Shown: positions 26,763-34,242 of the stretch, piece by piece
Layout of the letters: each line of letters starts with the position of its first letter
Numbering within the stretch: position 1 is the stretch's first letter
Origin: Geoalkalibacter ferrihydriticus DSM 17813
GTDB lineage: Bacteria > Desulfobacterota > Desulfuromonadia > Desulfuromonadales > Geoalkalibacteraceae
Assembly: GCF_000820505.1 (NCBI RefSeq)
Contig: NZ_JWJD01000002.1
Location: 363,535-420,700, forward strand
Reading direction: 5' to 3'
Length of the DNA: 57,166 bases
Position numbers and translations under genes: made by a program
Notes under the pieces: generated by a model
Seen by the model: the letters and a program-made list of their open reading frames with translations, nothing else
Told to the model about the DNA's origin: nothing
Databases searched by the model: none

Positions 26763-28196
26763 TCAATTCGGCGCCGCCACGGAGCCTGTGTAAAACACTT
26801 CGCACTCTCCTCCCGGAAAAAGGCTGCGGGCTTTCTCGAACAATTCGATAGCCGGCCCGGCAAGGGTTTTGAGGAAACTCGGCTGGTCCACCACCGGCTC
26901 GCGAAAGCTGCCATGGATTCTCTGTTGCACCATGGCGCAACCCTGGCCGTCGATCAGTGCGATGATGACATCATTGAACTGATTGTTGACGAAATCGAGC
27001 TCTCCCTGTAGGGCAACGCGGTTCTCGTTGGTCGCCATGGCGACATCAGCGGCATTTGCGACCCCGCCTTGGATCTGCCACTCAGAGATCACCGTTTGAA
27101 TGTCTGTGCGGCCACCCGATCCCTGAAAAATTTTTGCAAAATTATATCCCTTGGTGACAGCCAAGCCCAAGGGCCCGGCAAAGAAGAACGCGCCGACGTC
27201 GATGAGATTGAAGTTCTGGCTGGACTCAAAACGCGAGAACACCCCATCAAGATCGATGCCGGTCAGCGTCAGGTTTTCTCCCTCCAGTAAAATTTTTCCT
27301 TCGGCGGTTTGCTTTAACTGCGGCAACGTATTTCCCTGCATGGACAAATTCGCGGAGAAATCCAGTAAGCCCTCCGCGGCCTGTTCCGCCGAGAGTGTTT
27401 TGAAGAACTCCTCGATCTGAAACTGCGGCAGGGAATACCGAACCGAATAGAGCGGATCCTCACCTGCAAAGTCGCCATGAAGGCTCCCCGAGCCTTGCGC
27501 TCCGAAAAGATCCATCCTGATCGGATCAACGTCGAAGATTCCATCCTGCCCTTGGACCGAAAGCGTCAAGTCAGTCGCCGTGACATCGTTGGCGCTGAAT
27601 TCCCCGCAGGCGAGTTCTGCCGTGAGGGAAAGATTCTTCAAGAGATCAGCGCGCTGTCCGGTTGCACGCCGCAGGTGATCAAGCTCAAGGCTGCAATCTT
27701 TCGCTGCGAATTCCAGCCCTGAGTGTCTGTCTGTGAAGTGAAGACTGGCATTGGCAAGAGACACATTCGAGAATTCCAGAACCTGCTCTATGCGGTCGGG
27801 CTTATCGGTTTTCGTTTTTTCGAAATTGAAAACTCCGTCAACATCCCGCTCGATGTGAATCCGCGGTTGTATGAGAGCAACCTTTCTGAGCCGAACTTCG
27901 TTTTTAAGCAAAGGGAGAATCTCAATCCCGGCCCTGACCTCAGCAATGGCGGCAACCTCGGAATCCCGGTTGACCACGCGCACGTTTTCGAGAGTGAAAT
28001 TCAAGCCCTTAAAAAGGCCCATGTCCACCTGCCCTTCGACGTGGACGTCCATCCCTAGAGCCCTTGATCCGATTGCTTCCAACTGGGGCTTGTAGGCGCC
28101 TGCGTCAACAAAAAGAAACAACGCCAGGGTAGCGACGACAAGTAGAGCGATCAGTCCGCCGAAGACCCCGAGAATGATTTTAAGTGTCTTTGCCAT
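26763..28196 (-). CDS. AsmA family protein
   Basis: A 477-aa protein with one N-terminal membrane anchor (IILGVFGGLIALLVVATLALFLFV). This is followed by the AsmA opening (YKPQLEAIGSRALGMDVHVEGQVDMGLFKGLNFTLENVRV) and a beta-rich periplasmic body. AsmA-like proteins belong to the group that bridges the envelope and affects phospholipid and outer-membrane balance. It is shorter than E. coli AsmA (about 617 aa) but in the range of delta-proteobacterial members. AAGGGAA precedes the ATG. It is inverted between the two stress gene blocks, which suggests insertion or local rearrangement. Confidence 0.88.
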   Translation of the reverse strand: MAKTLKIILGVFGGLIALLVVATLALFLFVDAGAYKPQLEAIGSRALGMDVHVEGQVDMGLFKGLNFTLENVRVVNRDSEVAAIAEVRAGIEILPLLKNEVRLRKVALIQPRIHIERDVDGVFNFEKTKTDKPDRIEQVLEFSNVSLANASLHFTDRHSGLEFAAKDCSLELDHLRRATGQRADLLKNLSLTAELACGEFSANDVTATDLTLSVQGQDGIFDVDPIRMDLFGAQGSGSLHGDFAGEDPLYSVRYSLPQFQIEEFFKTLSAEQAAEGLLDFSANLSMQGNTLPQLKQTAEGKILLEGENLTLTGIDLDGVFSRFESSQNFNLIDVGAFFFAGPLGLAVTKGYNFAKIFQGSGGRTDIQTVISEWQIQGGVANAADVAMATNENRVALQGELDFVNNQFNDVIIALIDGQGCAMVQQRIHGSFREPVVDQPSFLKTLAGPAIELFEKARSLFPGGECEVFYTGSVAAPN

Positions 28197-28371
28197 GGCA
28201 TGATTTCCCTTGGATTCGCTGGGGGTGATGCGCGATGTTCCAACCTCGGCGAAGAGACGCTAGCGCAGTTTGAACTCGCCTCTGCGCCCCCTTGATGACT
28301 ATCAAGTATAGTCGAAAATGCGCACCTGTCCGTCCTTGAAAAACATACGTGCCATTGCGGCCACAATCCAT

Positions 28372-28407
28372 TCCGCCACATATGGCGGCTTTGTCAAATA
28401 TGGCGGA
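28372..28407. promoter_or_regulatory. Dyad operator D (16-4-16)
   Basis: The arms TCCGCCACATATGGCG and TGTCAAATATGGCGGA are separated by GCTT and match at 12 of 16 positions as an inverted repeat; the outer eight bases, extended one base each side, are perfect (TTCCGCCA/TGGCGGAA). The centre is about 128 bp before the -12 GC of the promoter at 28503. It lies in the divergent gap 28197-28593, which otherwise holds only the sigma-54 promoter and leader. Confidence 0.75.
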
Positions 28408-28502
28408 AACTCCCCGGGGACAAACTCTTCACCTGAACCACAAAAAACTCAATTTCTTTAATGAAACAAAGTGCCTGCGCGGATTCACCAAAATCCAGAC
28501 AT

Positions 28503-28519
28503 GTGGCATGTTCGTTGCG
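28503..28519 (+). promoter_or_regulatory. Sigma-54 promoter for the second CsbD gene
   Basis: GTGGCATGTTCGTTGC carries GG at 28505-28506 and GC at 28517-28518 with 10 bases between. It is close to the promoter at 24481 (both share CGTTGCG at -12). The transcript would start near 28530, about 64 bases before CsbD. Confidence 0.78.
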
Positions 28520-28593
28520 GTATACATAATGAGAATGAAACGCGTACCCACATTAATCCAACGGATTTTCCGGCTGGAGGAAAGGAGCAAAGC

Positions 28594-28773
28594 ATGAATT
28601 CAAGCATTAAGGACAAAACGCAGGGAACGTTCCACGAAGTGAAGGGAAAGGTGAAGGAAGTCGCAGGAAAGCTCAGTAAAAACAAAGAACTGGAAGCCAA
28701 AGGCAAAGCAGAAATAGCTGCCGGGAAAACACAGAAAAAAGTTGGTGAAGTCAAGGATGCTTTCGACGAGTAG
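28594..28773 (+). CDS. CsbD family stress protein 2
   Basis: A 59-aa CsbD protein (MNSSIKDKTQGTFHEVKGKVKEVAGKL onward), the same length as the 24710 protein and sharing the EVKGKxKEVAGK and KGKAE..AGK..KKVGEVKDxFxE patterns. GGAGGAAAGGAG lies just before the ATG; the longer reading frame upstream has no SD. It is the first gene under operator D and its sigma-54 promoter. Confidence 0.92.
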   Translation: MNSSIKDKTQGTFHEVKGKVKEVAGKLSKNKELEAKGKAEIAAGKTQKKVGEVKDAFDE

Positions 28774-28865
28774 CCATAAAAACCAAGCGACTGGATCATC
28801 ACTATCGGGGGTTATACTTCTTCATTGATCGATGGTGAGGATAATCAGTCAGAGAGGAGTACATC

Positions 28866-29015
28866 ATGGTGTGGACAATCGCAATTGTACTGGTCGTTCT
28901 GTGGGCGCTGGGTTTGGTGAGCGGCTATACGTTGGGTGCATTTATTCACCTGCTGCTCGTCATTGCCTTGATCCTTGTGGTGGTGGGCTTTGTTTCAGGC
29001 CGAAAGGCTCATTAA
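28866..29015 (+). CDS. lmo0937 family small membrane protein
   Basis: A 49-aa protein, MVWTIAIVLVVLWALGLVSG onward, with two hydrophobic helices around YTLGAFIHLLLV and a short basic end (GRKAH). This is the pattern of the lmo0937 family, whose function is unknown. GAGAGGAG lies 6 bases before the ATG. It is too short to show as a long reading frame but has a clear start, family pattern and stop. Confidence 0.88.
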   Translation: MVWTIAIVLVVLWALGLVSGYTLGAFIHLLLVIALILVVVGFVSGRKAH

Positions 29016-29044
29016 AGGTCTGAGCAGGTGAAAGGAGTTTCCCT

Positions 29045-29200
29045 ATGATCGGGACAATCGTGCTCATCATCGTGATCTTGCTGCTTCTGGGCGCGTTGCC
29101 GACCTGGCCCCACAGCAGAAGCTGGGGATATTTCCCCAGTGGGGGACTGGGCTTAATACTTCTGATTCTCCTTCTCTTGATGCTTACCGGCAGACTTTAG
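29045..29200 (+). CDS. DUF3309 family small protein
   Basis: A 51-aa protein, MIGTIVLIIVILLLLGALPT onward, with the WPHSRSWGYFPSGGLG core that marks DUF3309, flanked by two hydrophobic segments. The function is unknown; relatives often lie beside CsbD and other stress genes. AAAGGAG precedes the ATG by 8 bases. It lies 29 bp after the lmo0937-type gene and is probably cotranscribed. Confidence 0.9.
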   Translation: MIGTIVLIIVILLLLGALPTWPHSRSWGYFPSGGLGLILLILLLLMLTGRL

Positions 29201-29265
29201 AAGACTGAAAATCAGAGCCATCAGGAAACTCGGTCATGCCGTTGGCTGGGGCTAAGGGGTATTTC

Positions 29266-29661
29266 ATGATTGAAGCCAACATAAGGATTAACGTACCACC
29301 CAGTAAGCGTTTGGACTTTCTACAAACCTTGCAAGCGGCGCTTGAGGTCGTTCGACAGGAACCGGGGTGTTTAAGTTGCAACTGTTTCACCGATGTGGAG
29401 GAGGAAAACGCATTTGTCTTCAAGGAGGTGTGGGATACGCGTGAAGATCTCGAAACTCACATGCAGTCCGTTATATTCAACGCATTGATCGGCGCCTTGA
29501 GCCAGCTTGAAAATAAGCCGGAAATCCGATTCAATACCATTTCCTCCTCGGTTGGGTTGGAATCATTTGATTCTGAACGCTCGTCCACGCTCCCTGGGCA
29601 CAAAGAGTTACTTCCTTCACTCAGTTCGATATTGAACGGTGACAGTCCAGCGAGACACTAA
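29266..29661 (+). CDS. ABM-fold protein, putative quinol monooxygenase 2
   Basis: A 131-aa ABM-fold protein. Its core (RINVPPSKRLDFLQTLQAAL, SCNCFTDVEEENAFVFKEVW, then a helix and NKPEIRFNTISSSVG) parallels the 26425 protein residue by residue, marking them as paralogues. A 30-residue polar tail is extra. I chose ATG 29266, after AAGGGG; another in-frame ATG at 29236 is possible. Activity on quinols is inferred from the fold only. Confidence 0.82.
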   Translation: MIEANIRINVPPSKRLDFLQTLQAALEVVRQEPGCLSCNCFTDVEEENAFVFKEVWDTREDLETHMQSVIFNALIGALSQLENKPEIRFNTISSSVGLESFDSERSSTLPGHKELLPSLSSILNGDSPARH

Positions 29662-29724
29662 TCTAACGAGAGTATCGCTGGTAACCGACGGTTACTAAAT
29701 CACAAACACATAGGAGAAAACCTC

Positions 29725-30039
29725 ATGTTATACTTTCAAAAAATTTTTAAATTCATGGTCTGTCTGTTCGTTGTCGCTGCATTTATTGGATGTGCATCGA
29801 CTGACAAAAGATCAGGCACCGGAGAGAAATTTGACGATACGGTCATTACAACCAAAGTAAAATCTGCAATTTTTGCGGAGCCGGATCTGAAAGTTCTTCA
29901 GATTAGTGTTGAAACATTCAAGGGTGTCGTTCAGTTAAGTGGATTTGTTGATTCGGCGCAGAGTGTCAGAAAAGCAGGCGAAGTTGCCCGCGCTGTCGAG
30001 GGAGTCGAATCGGTAAAAAACAATTTGATTGTCCGATAG
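29725..30039 (+). CDS. BON domain lipoprotein
   Basis: A 104-aa lipoprotein: a signal ends in the lipobox FIGC (Cys about residue 23). One BON domain follows (TVITTKVKSAIFAEPDLKVLQISVETFKGVVQLSGFV then EVARAVEGVESVKNNLIV). It is likely held at the inner or outer membrane facing the periplasm. AGGAG precedes the ATG. An imperfect palindrome, GTAACCGACGGTTAC, lies about 45 bp upstream and might be regulatory. It ends the second stress gene block. Confidence 0.9.
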   Translation: MLYFQKIFKFMVCLFVVAAFIGCASTDKRSGTGEKFDDTVITTKVKSAIFAEPDLKVLQISVETFKGVVQLSGFVDSAQSVRKAGEVARAVEGVESVKNNLIVR

Positions 30040-30093
30040 CCCAGGCGGATAGAAGGACAAAAGCTTCCCCTCTCATGCGGGAGGGCCATAAGG

Positions 30094-31482
30094 ATGGTTT
30101 TTAAATACGTCTGTTCATGGATTTTCCTGATATTGGTTTTGAACTCTGGCAGCGGGTGTCAGGCATTGCCAAACGTCACTGAAGTGATGGATGACGCATC
30201 GACGTCACAGAGTGACTTTCGAATTTATTCACTCAAAGGCCTGCTCTCTGCCAAGGAAAGCAGAACAATCATGGAGCGACTGGAAAAATCGGTCGCTCCA
30301 ACGGATGTTCTAGCGCGACACACGGTGGTGGTCGAGTCGGTGAGCGATAGCCCGCTGACCAAAGGCAACCAGGTCCGTTTGCTCACCGATGGGCAGGAAA
30401 CCTATGACGCCATGTTCGAGGCGATTGAGAGCAGTACGCACCATATCCACCTTGAAAGTTACATCGTTGAGGATGATGAGACTGGCAGGCAGTTTGCCGA
30501 CCTGCTTTTGCAGAAGCAGGCGCAAGGTGTTCAGGTCAACCTTATTTACGACAGCCTGGGAAGCATAAACACGCCCTCGGCTTTTTTCCAGCGTCTGCGC
30601 GACGGCGGCATTCAGGTGGTCGAGTTTAACCCGATCAACCCCATGAAGGCGCAGAGGAAATGGGGGCTGACCCATCGCAACCACCGCAAGATGCTGATCG
30701 TCGACGGCAAGGTAGCGATCGTCGGCGGCATCAACATCAGCAAGGTGTATTCGAGCGGCCCTTTTCACCGCAAGAAGAATCAGGTCGCGCCCATTCACTG
30801 GCGCGACACCGACATTGAAATCAAGGGTCCGGCCGTTGCTGAATTTCAAAAACTCTTTCTGGACACCTGGCAGAATCAGCAGGGGCCGGAACTCGCCGAG
30901 GACAACCAGTTTCCCGACCTGAAGGAAAGAGGCCCGGTGCTGGTGCGCGTCCTCGGCAGTGCACCGGGGCAAACCAACCGCGCCCCTTTTGTCATGTATG
31001 TGTCGGCCATCACTTTTGCGCGACATTCGGTCTATCTGACCCATGCGTACTTCGTCCCTGACAGGCAGATCGTGAAGGCCCTTTGCGCGGCGGCCGAACG
31101 CGATGTTGACGTCAGGATCATTCTTCCCGGAATCACCGATTCCCAATTAGCACTTCTCGCGCAGAGGCATCACTATGCACCCCTTCTGAAGGCGGGAGTC
31201 AAGGTGTATGAGCACGGCACGTCCCTGCTGCATGCGAAAACCGCGGTGATTGACGGGGTCTGGTCCACCGTGGGCTCAACCAATATGGATTCTCTGAGCA
31301 TGTTGCACAACGACGAAGTCAATGCGGTTATTTTGAGCGTCGAATTTGCCGAGGAGATGGAAAAAATGTTTGCCGCAGATCTCGCCAACTCCATGCAAAT
31401 TCACTGGGATCAGTGGCAAACACGCCCCTTTCTGCCCAGAATTAAGGGATGGTTTGTCAATTTATTCAGCCGGTGGCTGTAA
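30094..31482 (+). CDS. Cardiolipin synthase-like phospholipase D family lipoprotein
   Basis: A 462-aa protein with a lipoprotein-type N-terminus (LNSGSGC, Cys about residue 22). It has two phospholipase D catalytic motifs: HRNHRKMLIVDG with GGIN following, and HAKTAVIDGVWSTVGSTNMD. Two HKD motifs and this length fit bacterial cardiolipin synthases (ClsA/ClsB type), which join two phosphatidylglycerols or use other phosphatidyl donors. Usual synthases have N-terminal membrane helices instead, so a lipid-anchored transferase or phospholipase remains possible. GGGAGGG lies before the ATG. It leads into the kinase gene 36 bp later. Confidence 0.88.
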   Translation: MVFKYVCSWIFLILVLNSGSGCQALPNVTEVMDDASTSQSDFRIYSLKGLLSAKESRTIMERLEKSVAPTDVLARHTVVVESVSDSPLTKGNQVRLLTDGQETYDAMFEAIESSTHHIHLESYIVEDDETGRQFADLLLQKQAQGVQVNLIYDSLGSINTPSAFFQRLRDGGIQVVEFNPINPMKAQRKWGLTHRNHRKMLIVDGKVAIVGGINISKVYSSGPFHRKKNQVAPIHWRDTDIEIKGPAVAEFQKLFLDTWQNQQGPELAEDNQFPDLKERGPVLVRVLGSAPGQTNRAPFVMYVSAITFARHSVYLTHAYFVPDRQIVKALCAAAERDVDVRIILPGITDSQLALLAQRHHYAPLLKAGVKVYEHGTSLLHAKTAVIDGVWSTVGSTNMDSLSMLHNDEVNAVILSVEFAEEMEKMFAADLANSMQIHWDQWQTRPFLPRIKGWFVNLFSRWL

Positions 31483-31518
31483 TCCAGGGTCATTAATGGA
31501 CGTATTGGAGGAGGGTGC

Positions 31519-32394
31519 ATGGCTGGTCCGAGATTAAATAAAGGCATTCAGGATGCCGCTGACCTACGCCGTCTGGCGGAGGAAAAGTTGCGTTTAGCCA
31601 AAGGGGGATTTCAGAAACCACCCCCAGACCAGGATGCGCGCAGGCTTGTCCACGAACTCCAGGTTCACCAGATCGAACTGCAAATGCAGAATAACGAGCT
31701 GCGCCAGTCCCGCGACGAACTGGAAGCGGCCAACATCGAACTGGACGCCTTCAATCACACCCTTGCCCACGACCTGCGCCAACATCTGATGACCATCAAC
31801 GGCTATTGTCAGGTCATCCAGAGCCTGGACAGCACGGAGCGCGCCGAAAAAACCACGGAATATCTTGAGGAAATCTACCAGGGCAGCCTGGCCATGAGCC
31901 GACTCATCGACACCCTGCTCGATTTTTCCAGCGTCGCCAACGGCGAGGTGCACCGGCAATCCGTCGACCTGAGCGCCATCGCCAAATCCCTGGTGAAGGA
32001 ACAGATCCTGGCGGCCGATGCTTGCCGCTGCACCTTCCACGTCACCCCGGGAATCCGGGCCGACGCTGATCCGGATCTGCTGCGGGTGGTACTGAACAAC
32101 CTCATTGGCAATGCCTACAAGTACGCCGGCAACCGCGCGGGCGTGGTGATTGAATTCGGCGTAACCTCTGTTGACGGAAAGCGAGCCTGCTTTGTGCGGG
32201 ATAATGGACCGGGCTTCGACATGGCGTATGCCGATCGGCTGTTTCTTCCTTTCCAGCGTCTCCCCGGCACGGCCCTTGAGGGTCACGGCATCGGGCTGGC
32301 CACCGTGGAGAGGATTGTCAGGCGCCACGGCGGCAGGGTGTGGGCCGAAAGCGAAAAGGGCCAAGGCGCAACCTTCTTTTTCACCCTCGACTAA
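31519..32394 (+). CDS. Sensor histidine kinase without a PAS or receiver domain
   Basis: A 291-aa cytoplasmic kinase. Residues about 12-70 carry the module DLRRLAEEKLRLAK...LVHELQVHQIELQMQN, nearly the same as in the sigma-54 activator at 21615. Next is a HisKA domain with the phospho-His in LAHDLRQHLMTING, then a HATPase with N-box NNLIGNAYKYA, DNGPGFD and GHGIGLATVERIV. There is no membrane segment and no dedicated response regulator beside it. GGAGG lies 6 bases before the ATG. The shared module suggests a common partner or heteromeric contact with the activator, which is inferred. Confidence 0.9.
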   Translation: MAGPRLNKGIQDAADLRRLAEEKLRLAKGGFQKPPPDQDARRLVHELQVHQIELQMQNNELRQSRDELEAANIELDAFNHTLAHDLRQHLMTINGYCQVIQSLDSTERAEKTTEYLEEIYQGSLAMSRLIDTLLDFSSVANGEVHRQSVDLSAIAKSLVKEQILAADACRCTFHVTPGIRADADPDLLRVVLNNLIGNAYKYAGNRAGVVIEFGVTSVDGKRACFVRDNGPGFDMAYADRLFLPFQRLPGTALEGHGIGLATVERIVRRHGGRVWAESEKGQGATFFFTLD

Positions 32395-32428
32395 GGTCGC
32401 TGCGCTGCAACGCGAAAGGCACTTTTTT

Positions 32429-34213
32429 ATGAGCAATACAGAGAAAATCACGGGGATGGGGGCCATCCCTCACGCGGGGGGCGTGGCCTTTCGCGTTTGG
32501 GCGCCGCATGCACGGCAAGTTGCGGTGGTCGGCTCTTTCAACGCATGGGACGGCACCAGCCATCCCATGCACGCCGAAGAGAACGGCTATTGGTATGCGG
32601 ATGTGGCGCAGGCGAAAATTGGCGATGAATACAAGTTCCTGCTGACCACCGAGCAGGGCGCGCTGTCACGCATTGATCCCTATGCCCGAGAGGTCACCAG
32701 CTCGGTCGGCAACGCCATCGTGCATGACGCGCAGTTTGACTGGGAGGGGGATGACTTTCGCGTTGCGTCGTGGAACGAGCTGGTCATCTACGAACTGCAC
32801 ATCGGCACCTTCAACGATGAGCAAAAGCTCAACCTGCCGGCCCACTTTTCCTCGGTTTCAGCGCGCCTTGGGCATTTGAAAAAGCTCGGCGTCAATGCCA
32901 TCCAGATCATGCCGGTGGGCGAGTTCGCGGGGGATCGCTCCTGGGGCTACAACCCCTCTCACATTTTCTCGGTGGAAATAGCCTACGGCGGCCCGACGGC
33001 CTTTAAACAGTTCGTTAAACGCGCCCACCAGGAGGGCATCGCGGTGATCCTCGACGTGGTGTACAACCACCTGGGCCCCAGCGATCTCGACCTCTGGCAA
33101 TTCGACGGCTGGAGCGAGAACGGTCGCGGCGGCATCTATTTCTACAACGACGAGCGGGCGCACACGCCCTGGGGAGAAACCCGGCCCGACTACGGTCGCG
33201 GCGAAGTGCGACAATATCTGCGCGACAACGTCCTGATGTGGCTGGAAGAATACCACGTGGACGGCCTGCGTTTTGACTGCACCCAGTTCATCCGCACCGT
33301 CAATGGGACCGACCACGAGCTTCCCGAAGGCTGGAACCTGCTGCAATGGATCAACGACGAGGTGGCGCGGAAATTTCCCGGCCGCATCACCATCGCAGAG
33401 GATCTGATGAACAACCGCTGGCTCACCAAGGACGTCGGCGCCGGAGGTGCCGGCTTCGCCTCGCAGTGGGACGCCATGTTCGTCCACCCGATTCGTTTGG
33501 CGGTGGTCACTCCTGCCGATGAGCAGCGCTCTCTCGCTGCAATCCGCGATGCCCTCTGCTACCGCTACAACGATGACGCCTTCGACCGGGTCATCTACAG
33601 CGAATCCCACGACGAGGTGGCCAACGGCCTGCAGCGCGTTCCCCAGGAGATCAATCCCGACGATCCCAAGGGCTGGCATGCGCGCAAACGCTCAACCCTG
33701 GCTGCCGCCATGGTCTTTACCGCCCCCGGCATCCCCATGATCTTTCAGGGCCAGGAATTTCTCGAAGGCGGCTGGTTTCGCGACACGGTGCCCGTCGATT
33801 GGGACCAGTGCGAGGAATTCCGCGGCATCGTGCGGCTCTACCGCGACCTGATCCGGCTGCGGCTCAATCACAACGGCTTTACCCGCGGCCTGTGCGGCCA
33901 GTTCACCCAAGTCACGCATCTGCACGAAGAGCGCAAGGTCATCGCCTTTCACCGCTGGGACAAGGGCGGGCCGGGGGATGATGTGGTGGTGGTTGCCAAC
34001 TTTTATCGCGAGGCGCAGGAAAACTACGTCATCGGCTTTCCGACGCAAGGCACCTGGACGCTGCGCTTCAACAGCGACTGGCAAGGCTACAACGACGATT
34101 TCCGCAATCATCCAAGCACCGACGTCGGTGCCGAACCGGGAGAGACAGACGGCCTGCCCTGCTACGCCAGGTTGTCCATCGGTCCCTATAGCGTGGTGAT
34201 TTTTTCGCAATGA
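32429..34213 (+). CDS. GH13 alpha-amylase family protein, probable 1,4-alpha-glucan branching enzyme
   Basis: A 594-aa cytoplasmic glycoside hydrolase/transglycosidase. The N-terminal CBM48-type domain (GVAFRVWAPHARQVAVVGSFNAW) is typical of branching enzymes. The GH13 barrel has ILDVVYNHLG, the nucleophile Asp in VDGLRFDCTQF, the acid/base Glu in ITIAEDLMNN and the third Asp in SESHDEV. A C-terminal beta domain ends the protein. It is shorter than classical GlgB (about 730 aa), and its E-D-L context differs, so a maltogenic or trehalose-pathway relative is possible. ATG 32429 has GAAAGG upstream. It is 34 bp after the kinase gene. Confidence 0.85.
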   Translation: MSNTEKITGMGAIPHAGGVAFRVWAPHARQVAVVGSFNAWDGTSHPMHAEENGYWYADVAQAKIGDEYKFLLTTEQGALSRIDPYAREVTSSVGNAIVHDAQFDWEGDDFRVASWNELVIYELHIGTFNDEQKLNLPAHFSSVSARLGHLKKLGVNAIQIMPVGEFAGDRSWGYNPSHIFSVEIAYGGPTAFKQFVKRAHQEGIAVILDVVYNHLGPSDLDLWQFDGWSENGRGGIYFYNDERAHTPWGETRPDYGRGEVRQYLRDNVLMWLEEYHVDGLRFDCTQFIRTVNGTDHELPEGWNLLQWINDEVARKFPGRITIAEDLMNNRWLTKDVGAGGAGFASQWDAMFVHPIRLAVVTPADEQRSLAAIRDALCYRYNDDAFDRVIYSESHDEVANGLQRVPQEINPDDPKGWHARKRSTLAAAMVFTAPGIPMIFQGQEFLEGGWFRDTVPVDWDQCEEFRGIVRLYRDLIRLRLNHNGFTRGLCGQFTQVTHLHEERKVIAFHRWDKGGPGDDVVVVANFYREAQENYVIGFPTQGTWTLRFNSDWQGYNDDFRNHPSTDVGAEPGETDGLPCYARLSIGPYSVVIFSQ

Positions 34214-34242
34214 TCGGCAGCGCGTGATTCTGGAGTGTGCTC

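Noticed and set aside
28261-28280. A sigma-54 promoter for asmA on the minus strand, about 120 bp from operator D
   Set aside because: No GG-N10-GC is present; the closest match lacks the GG.
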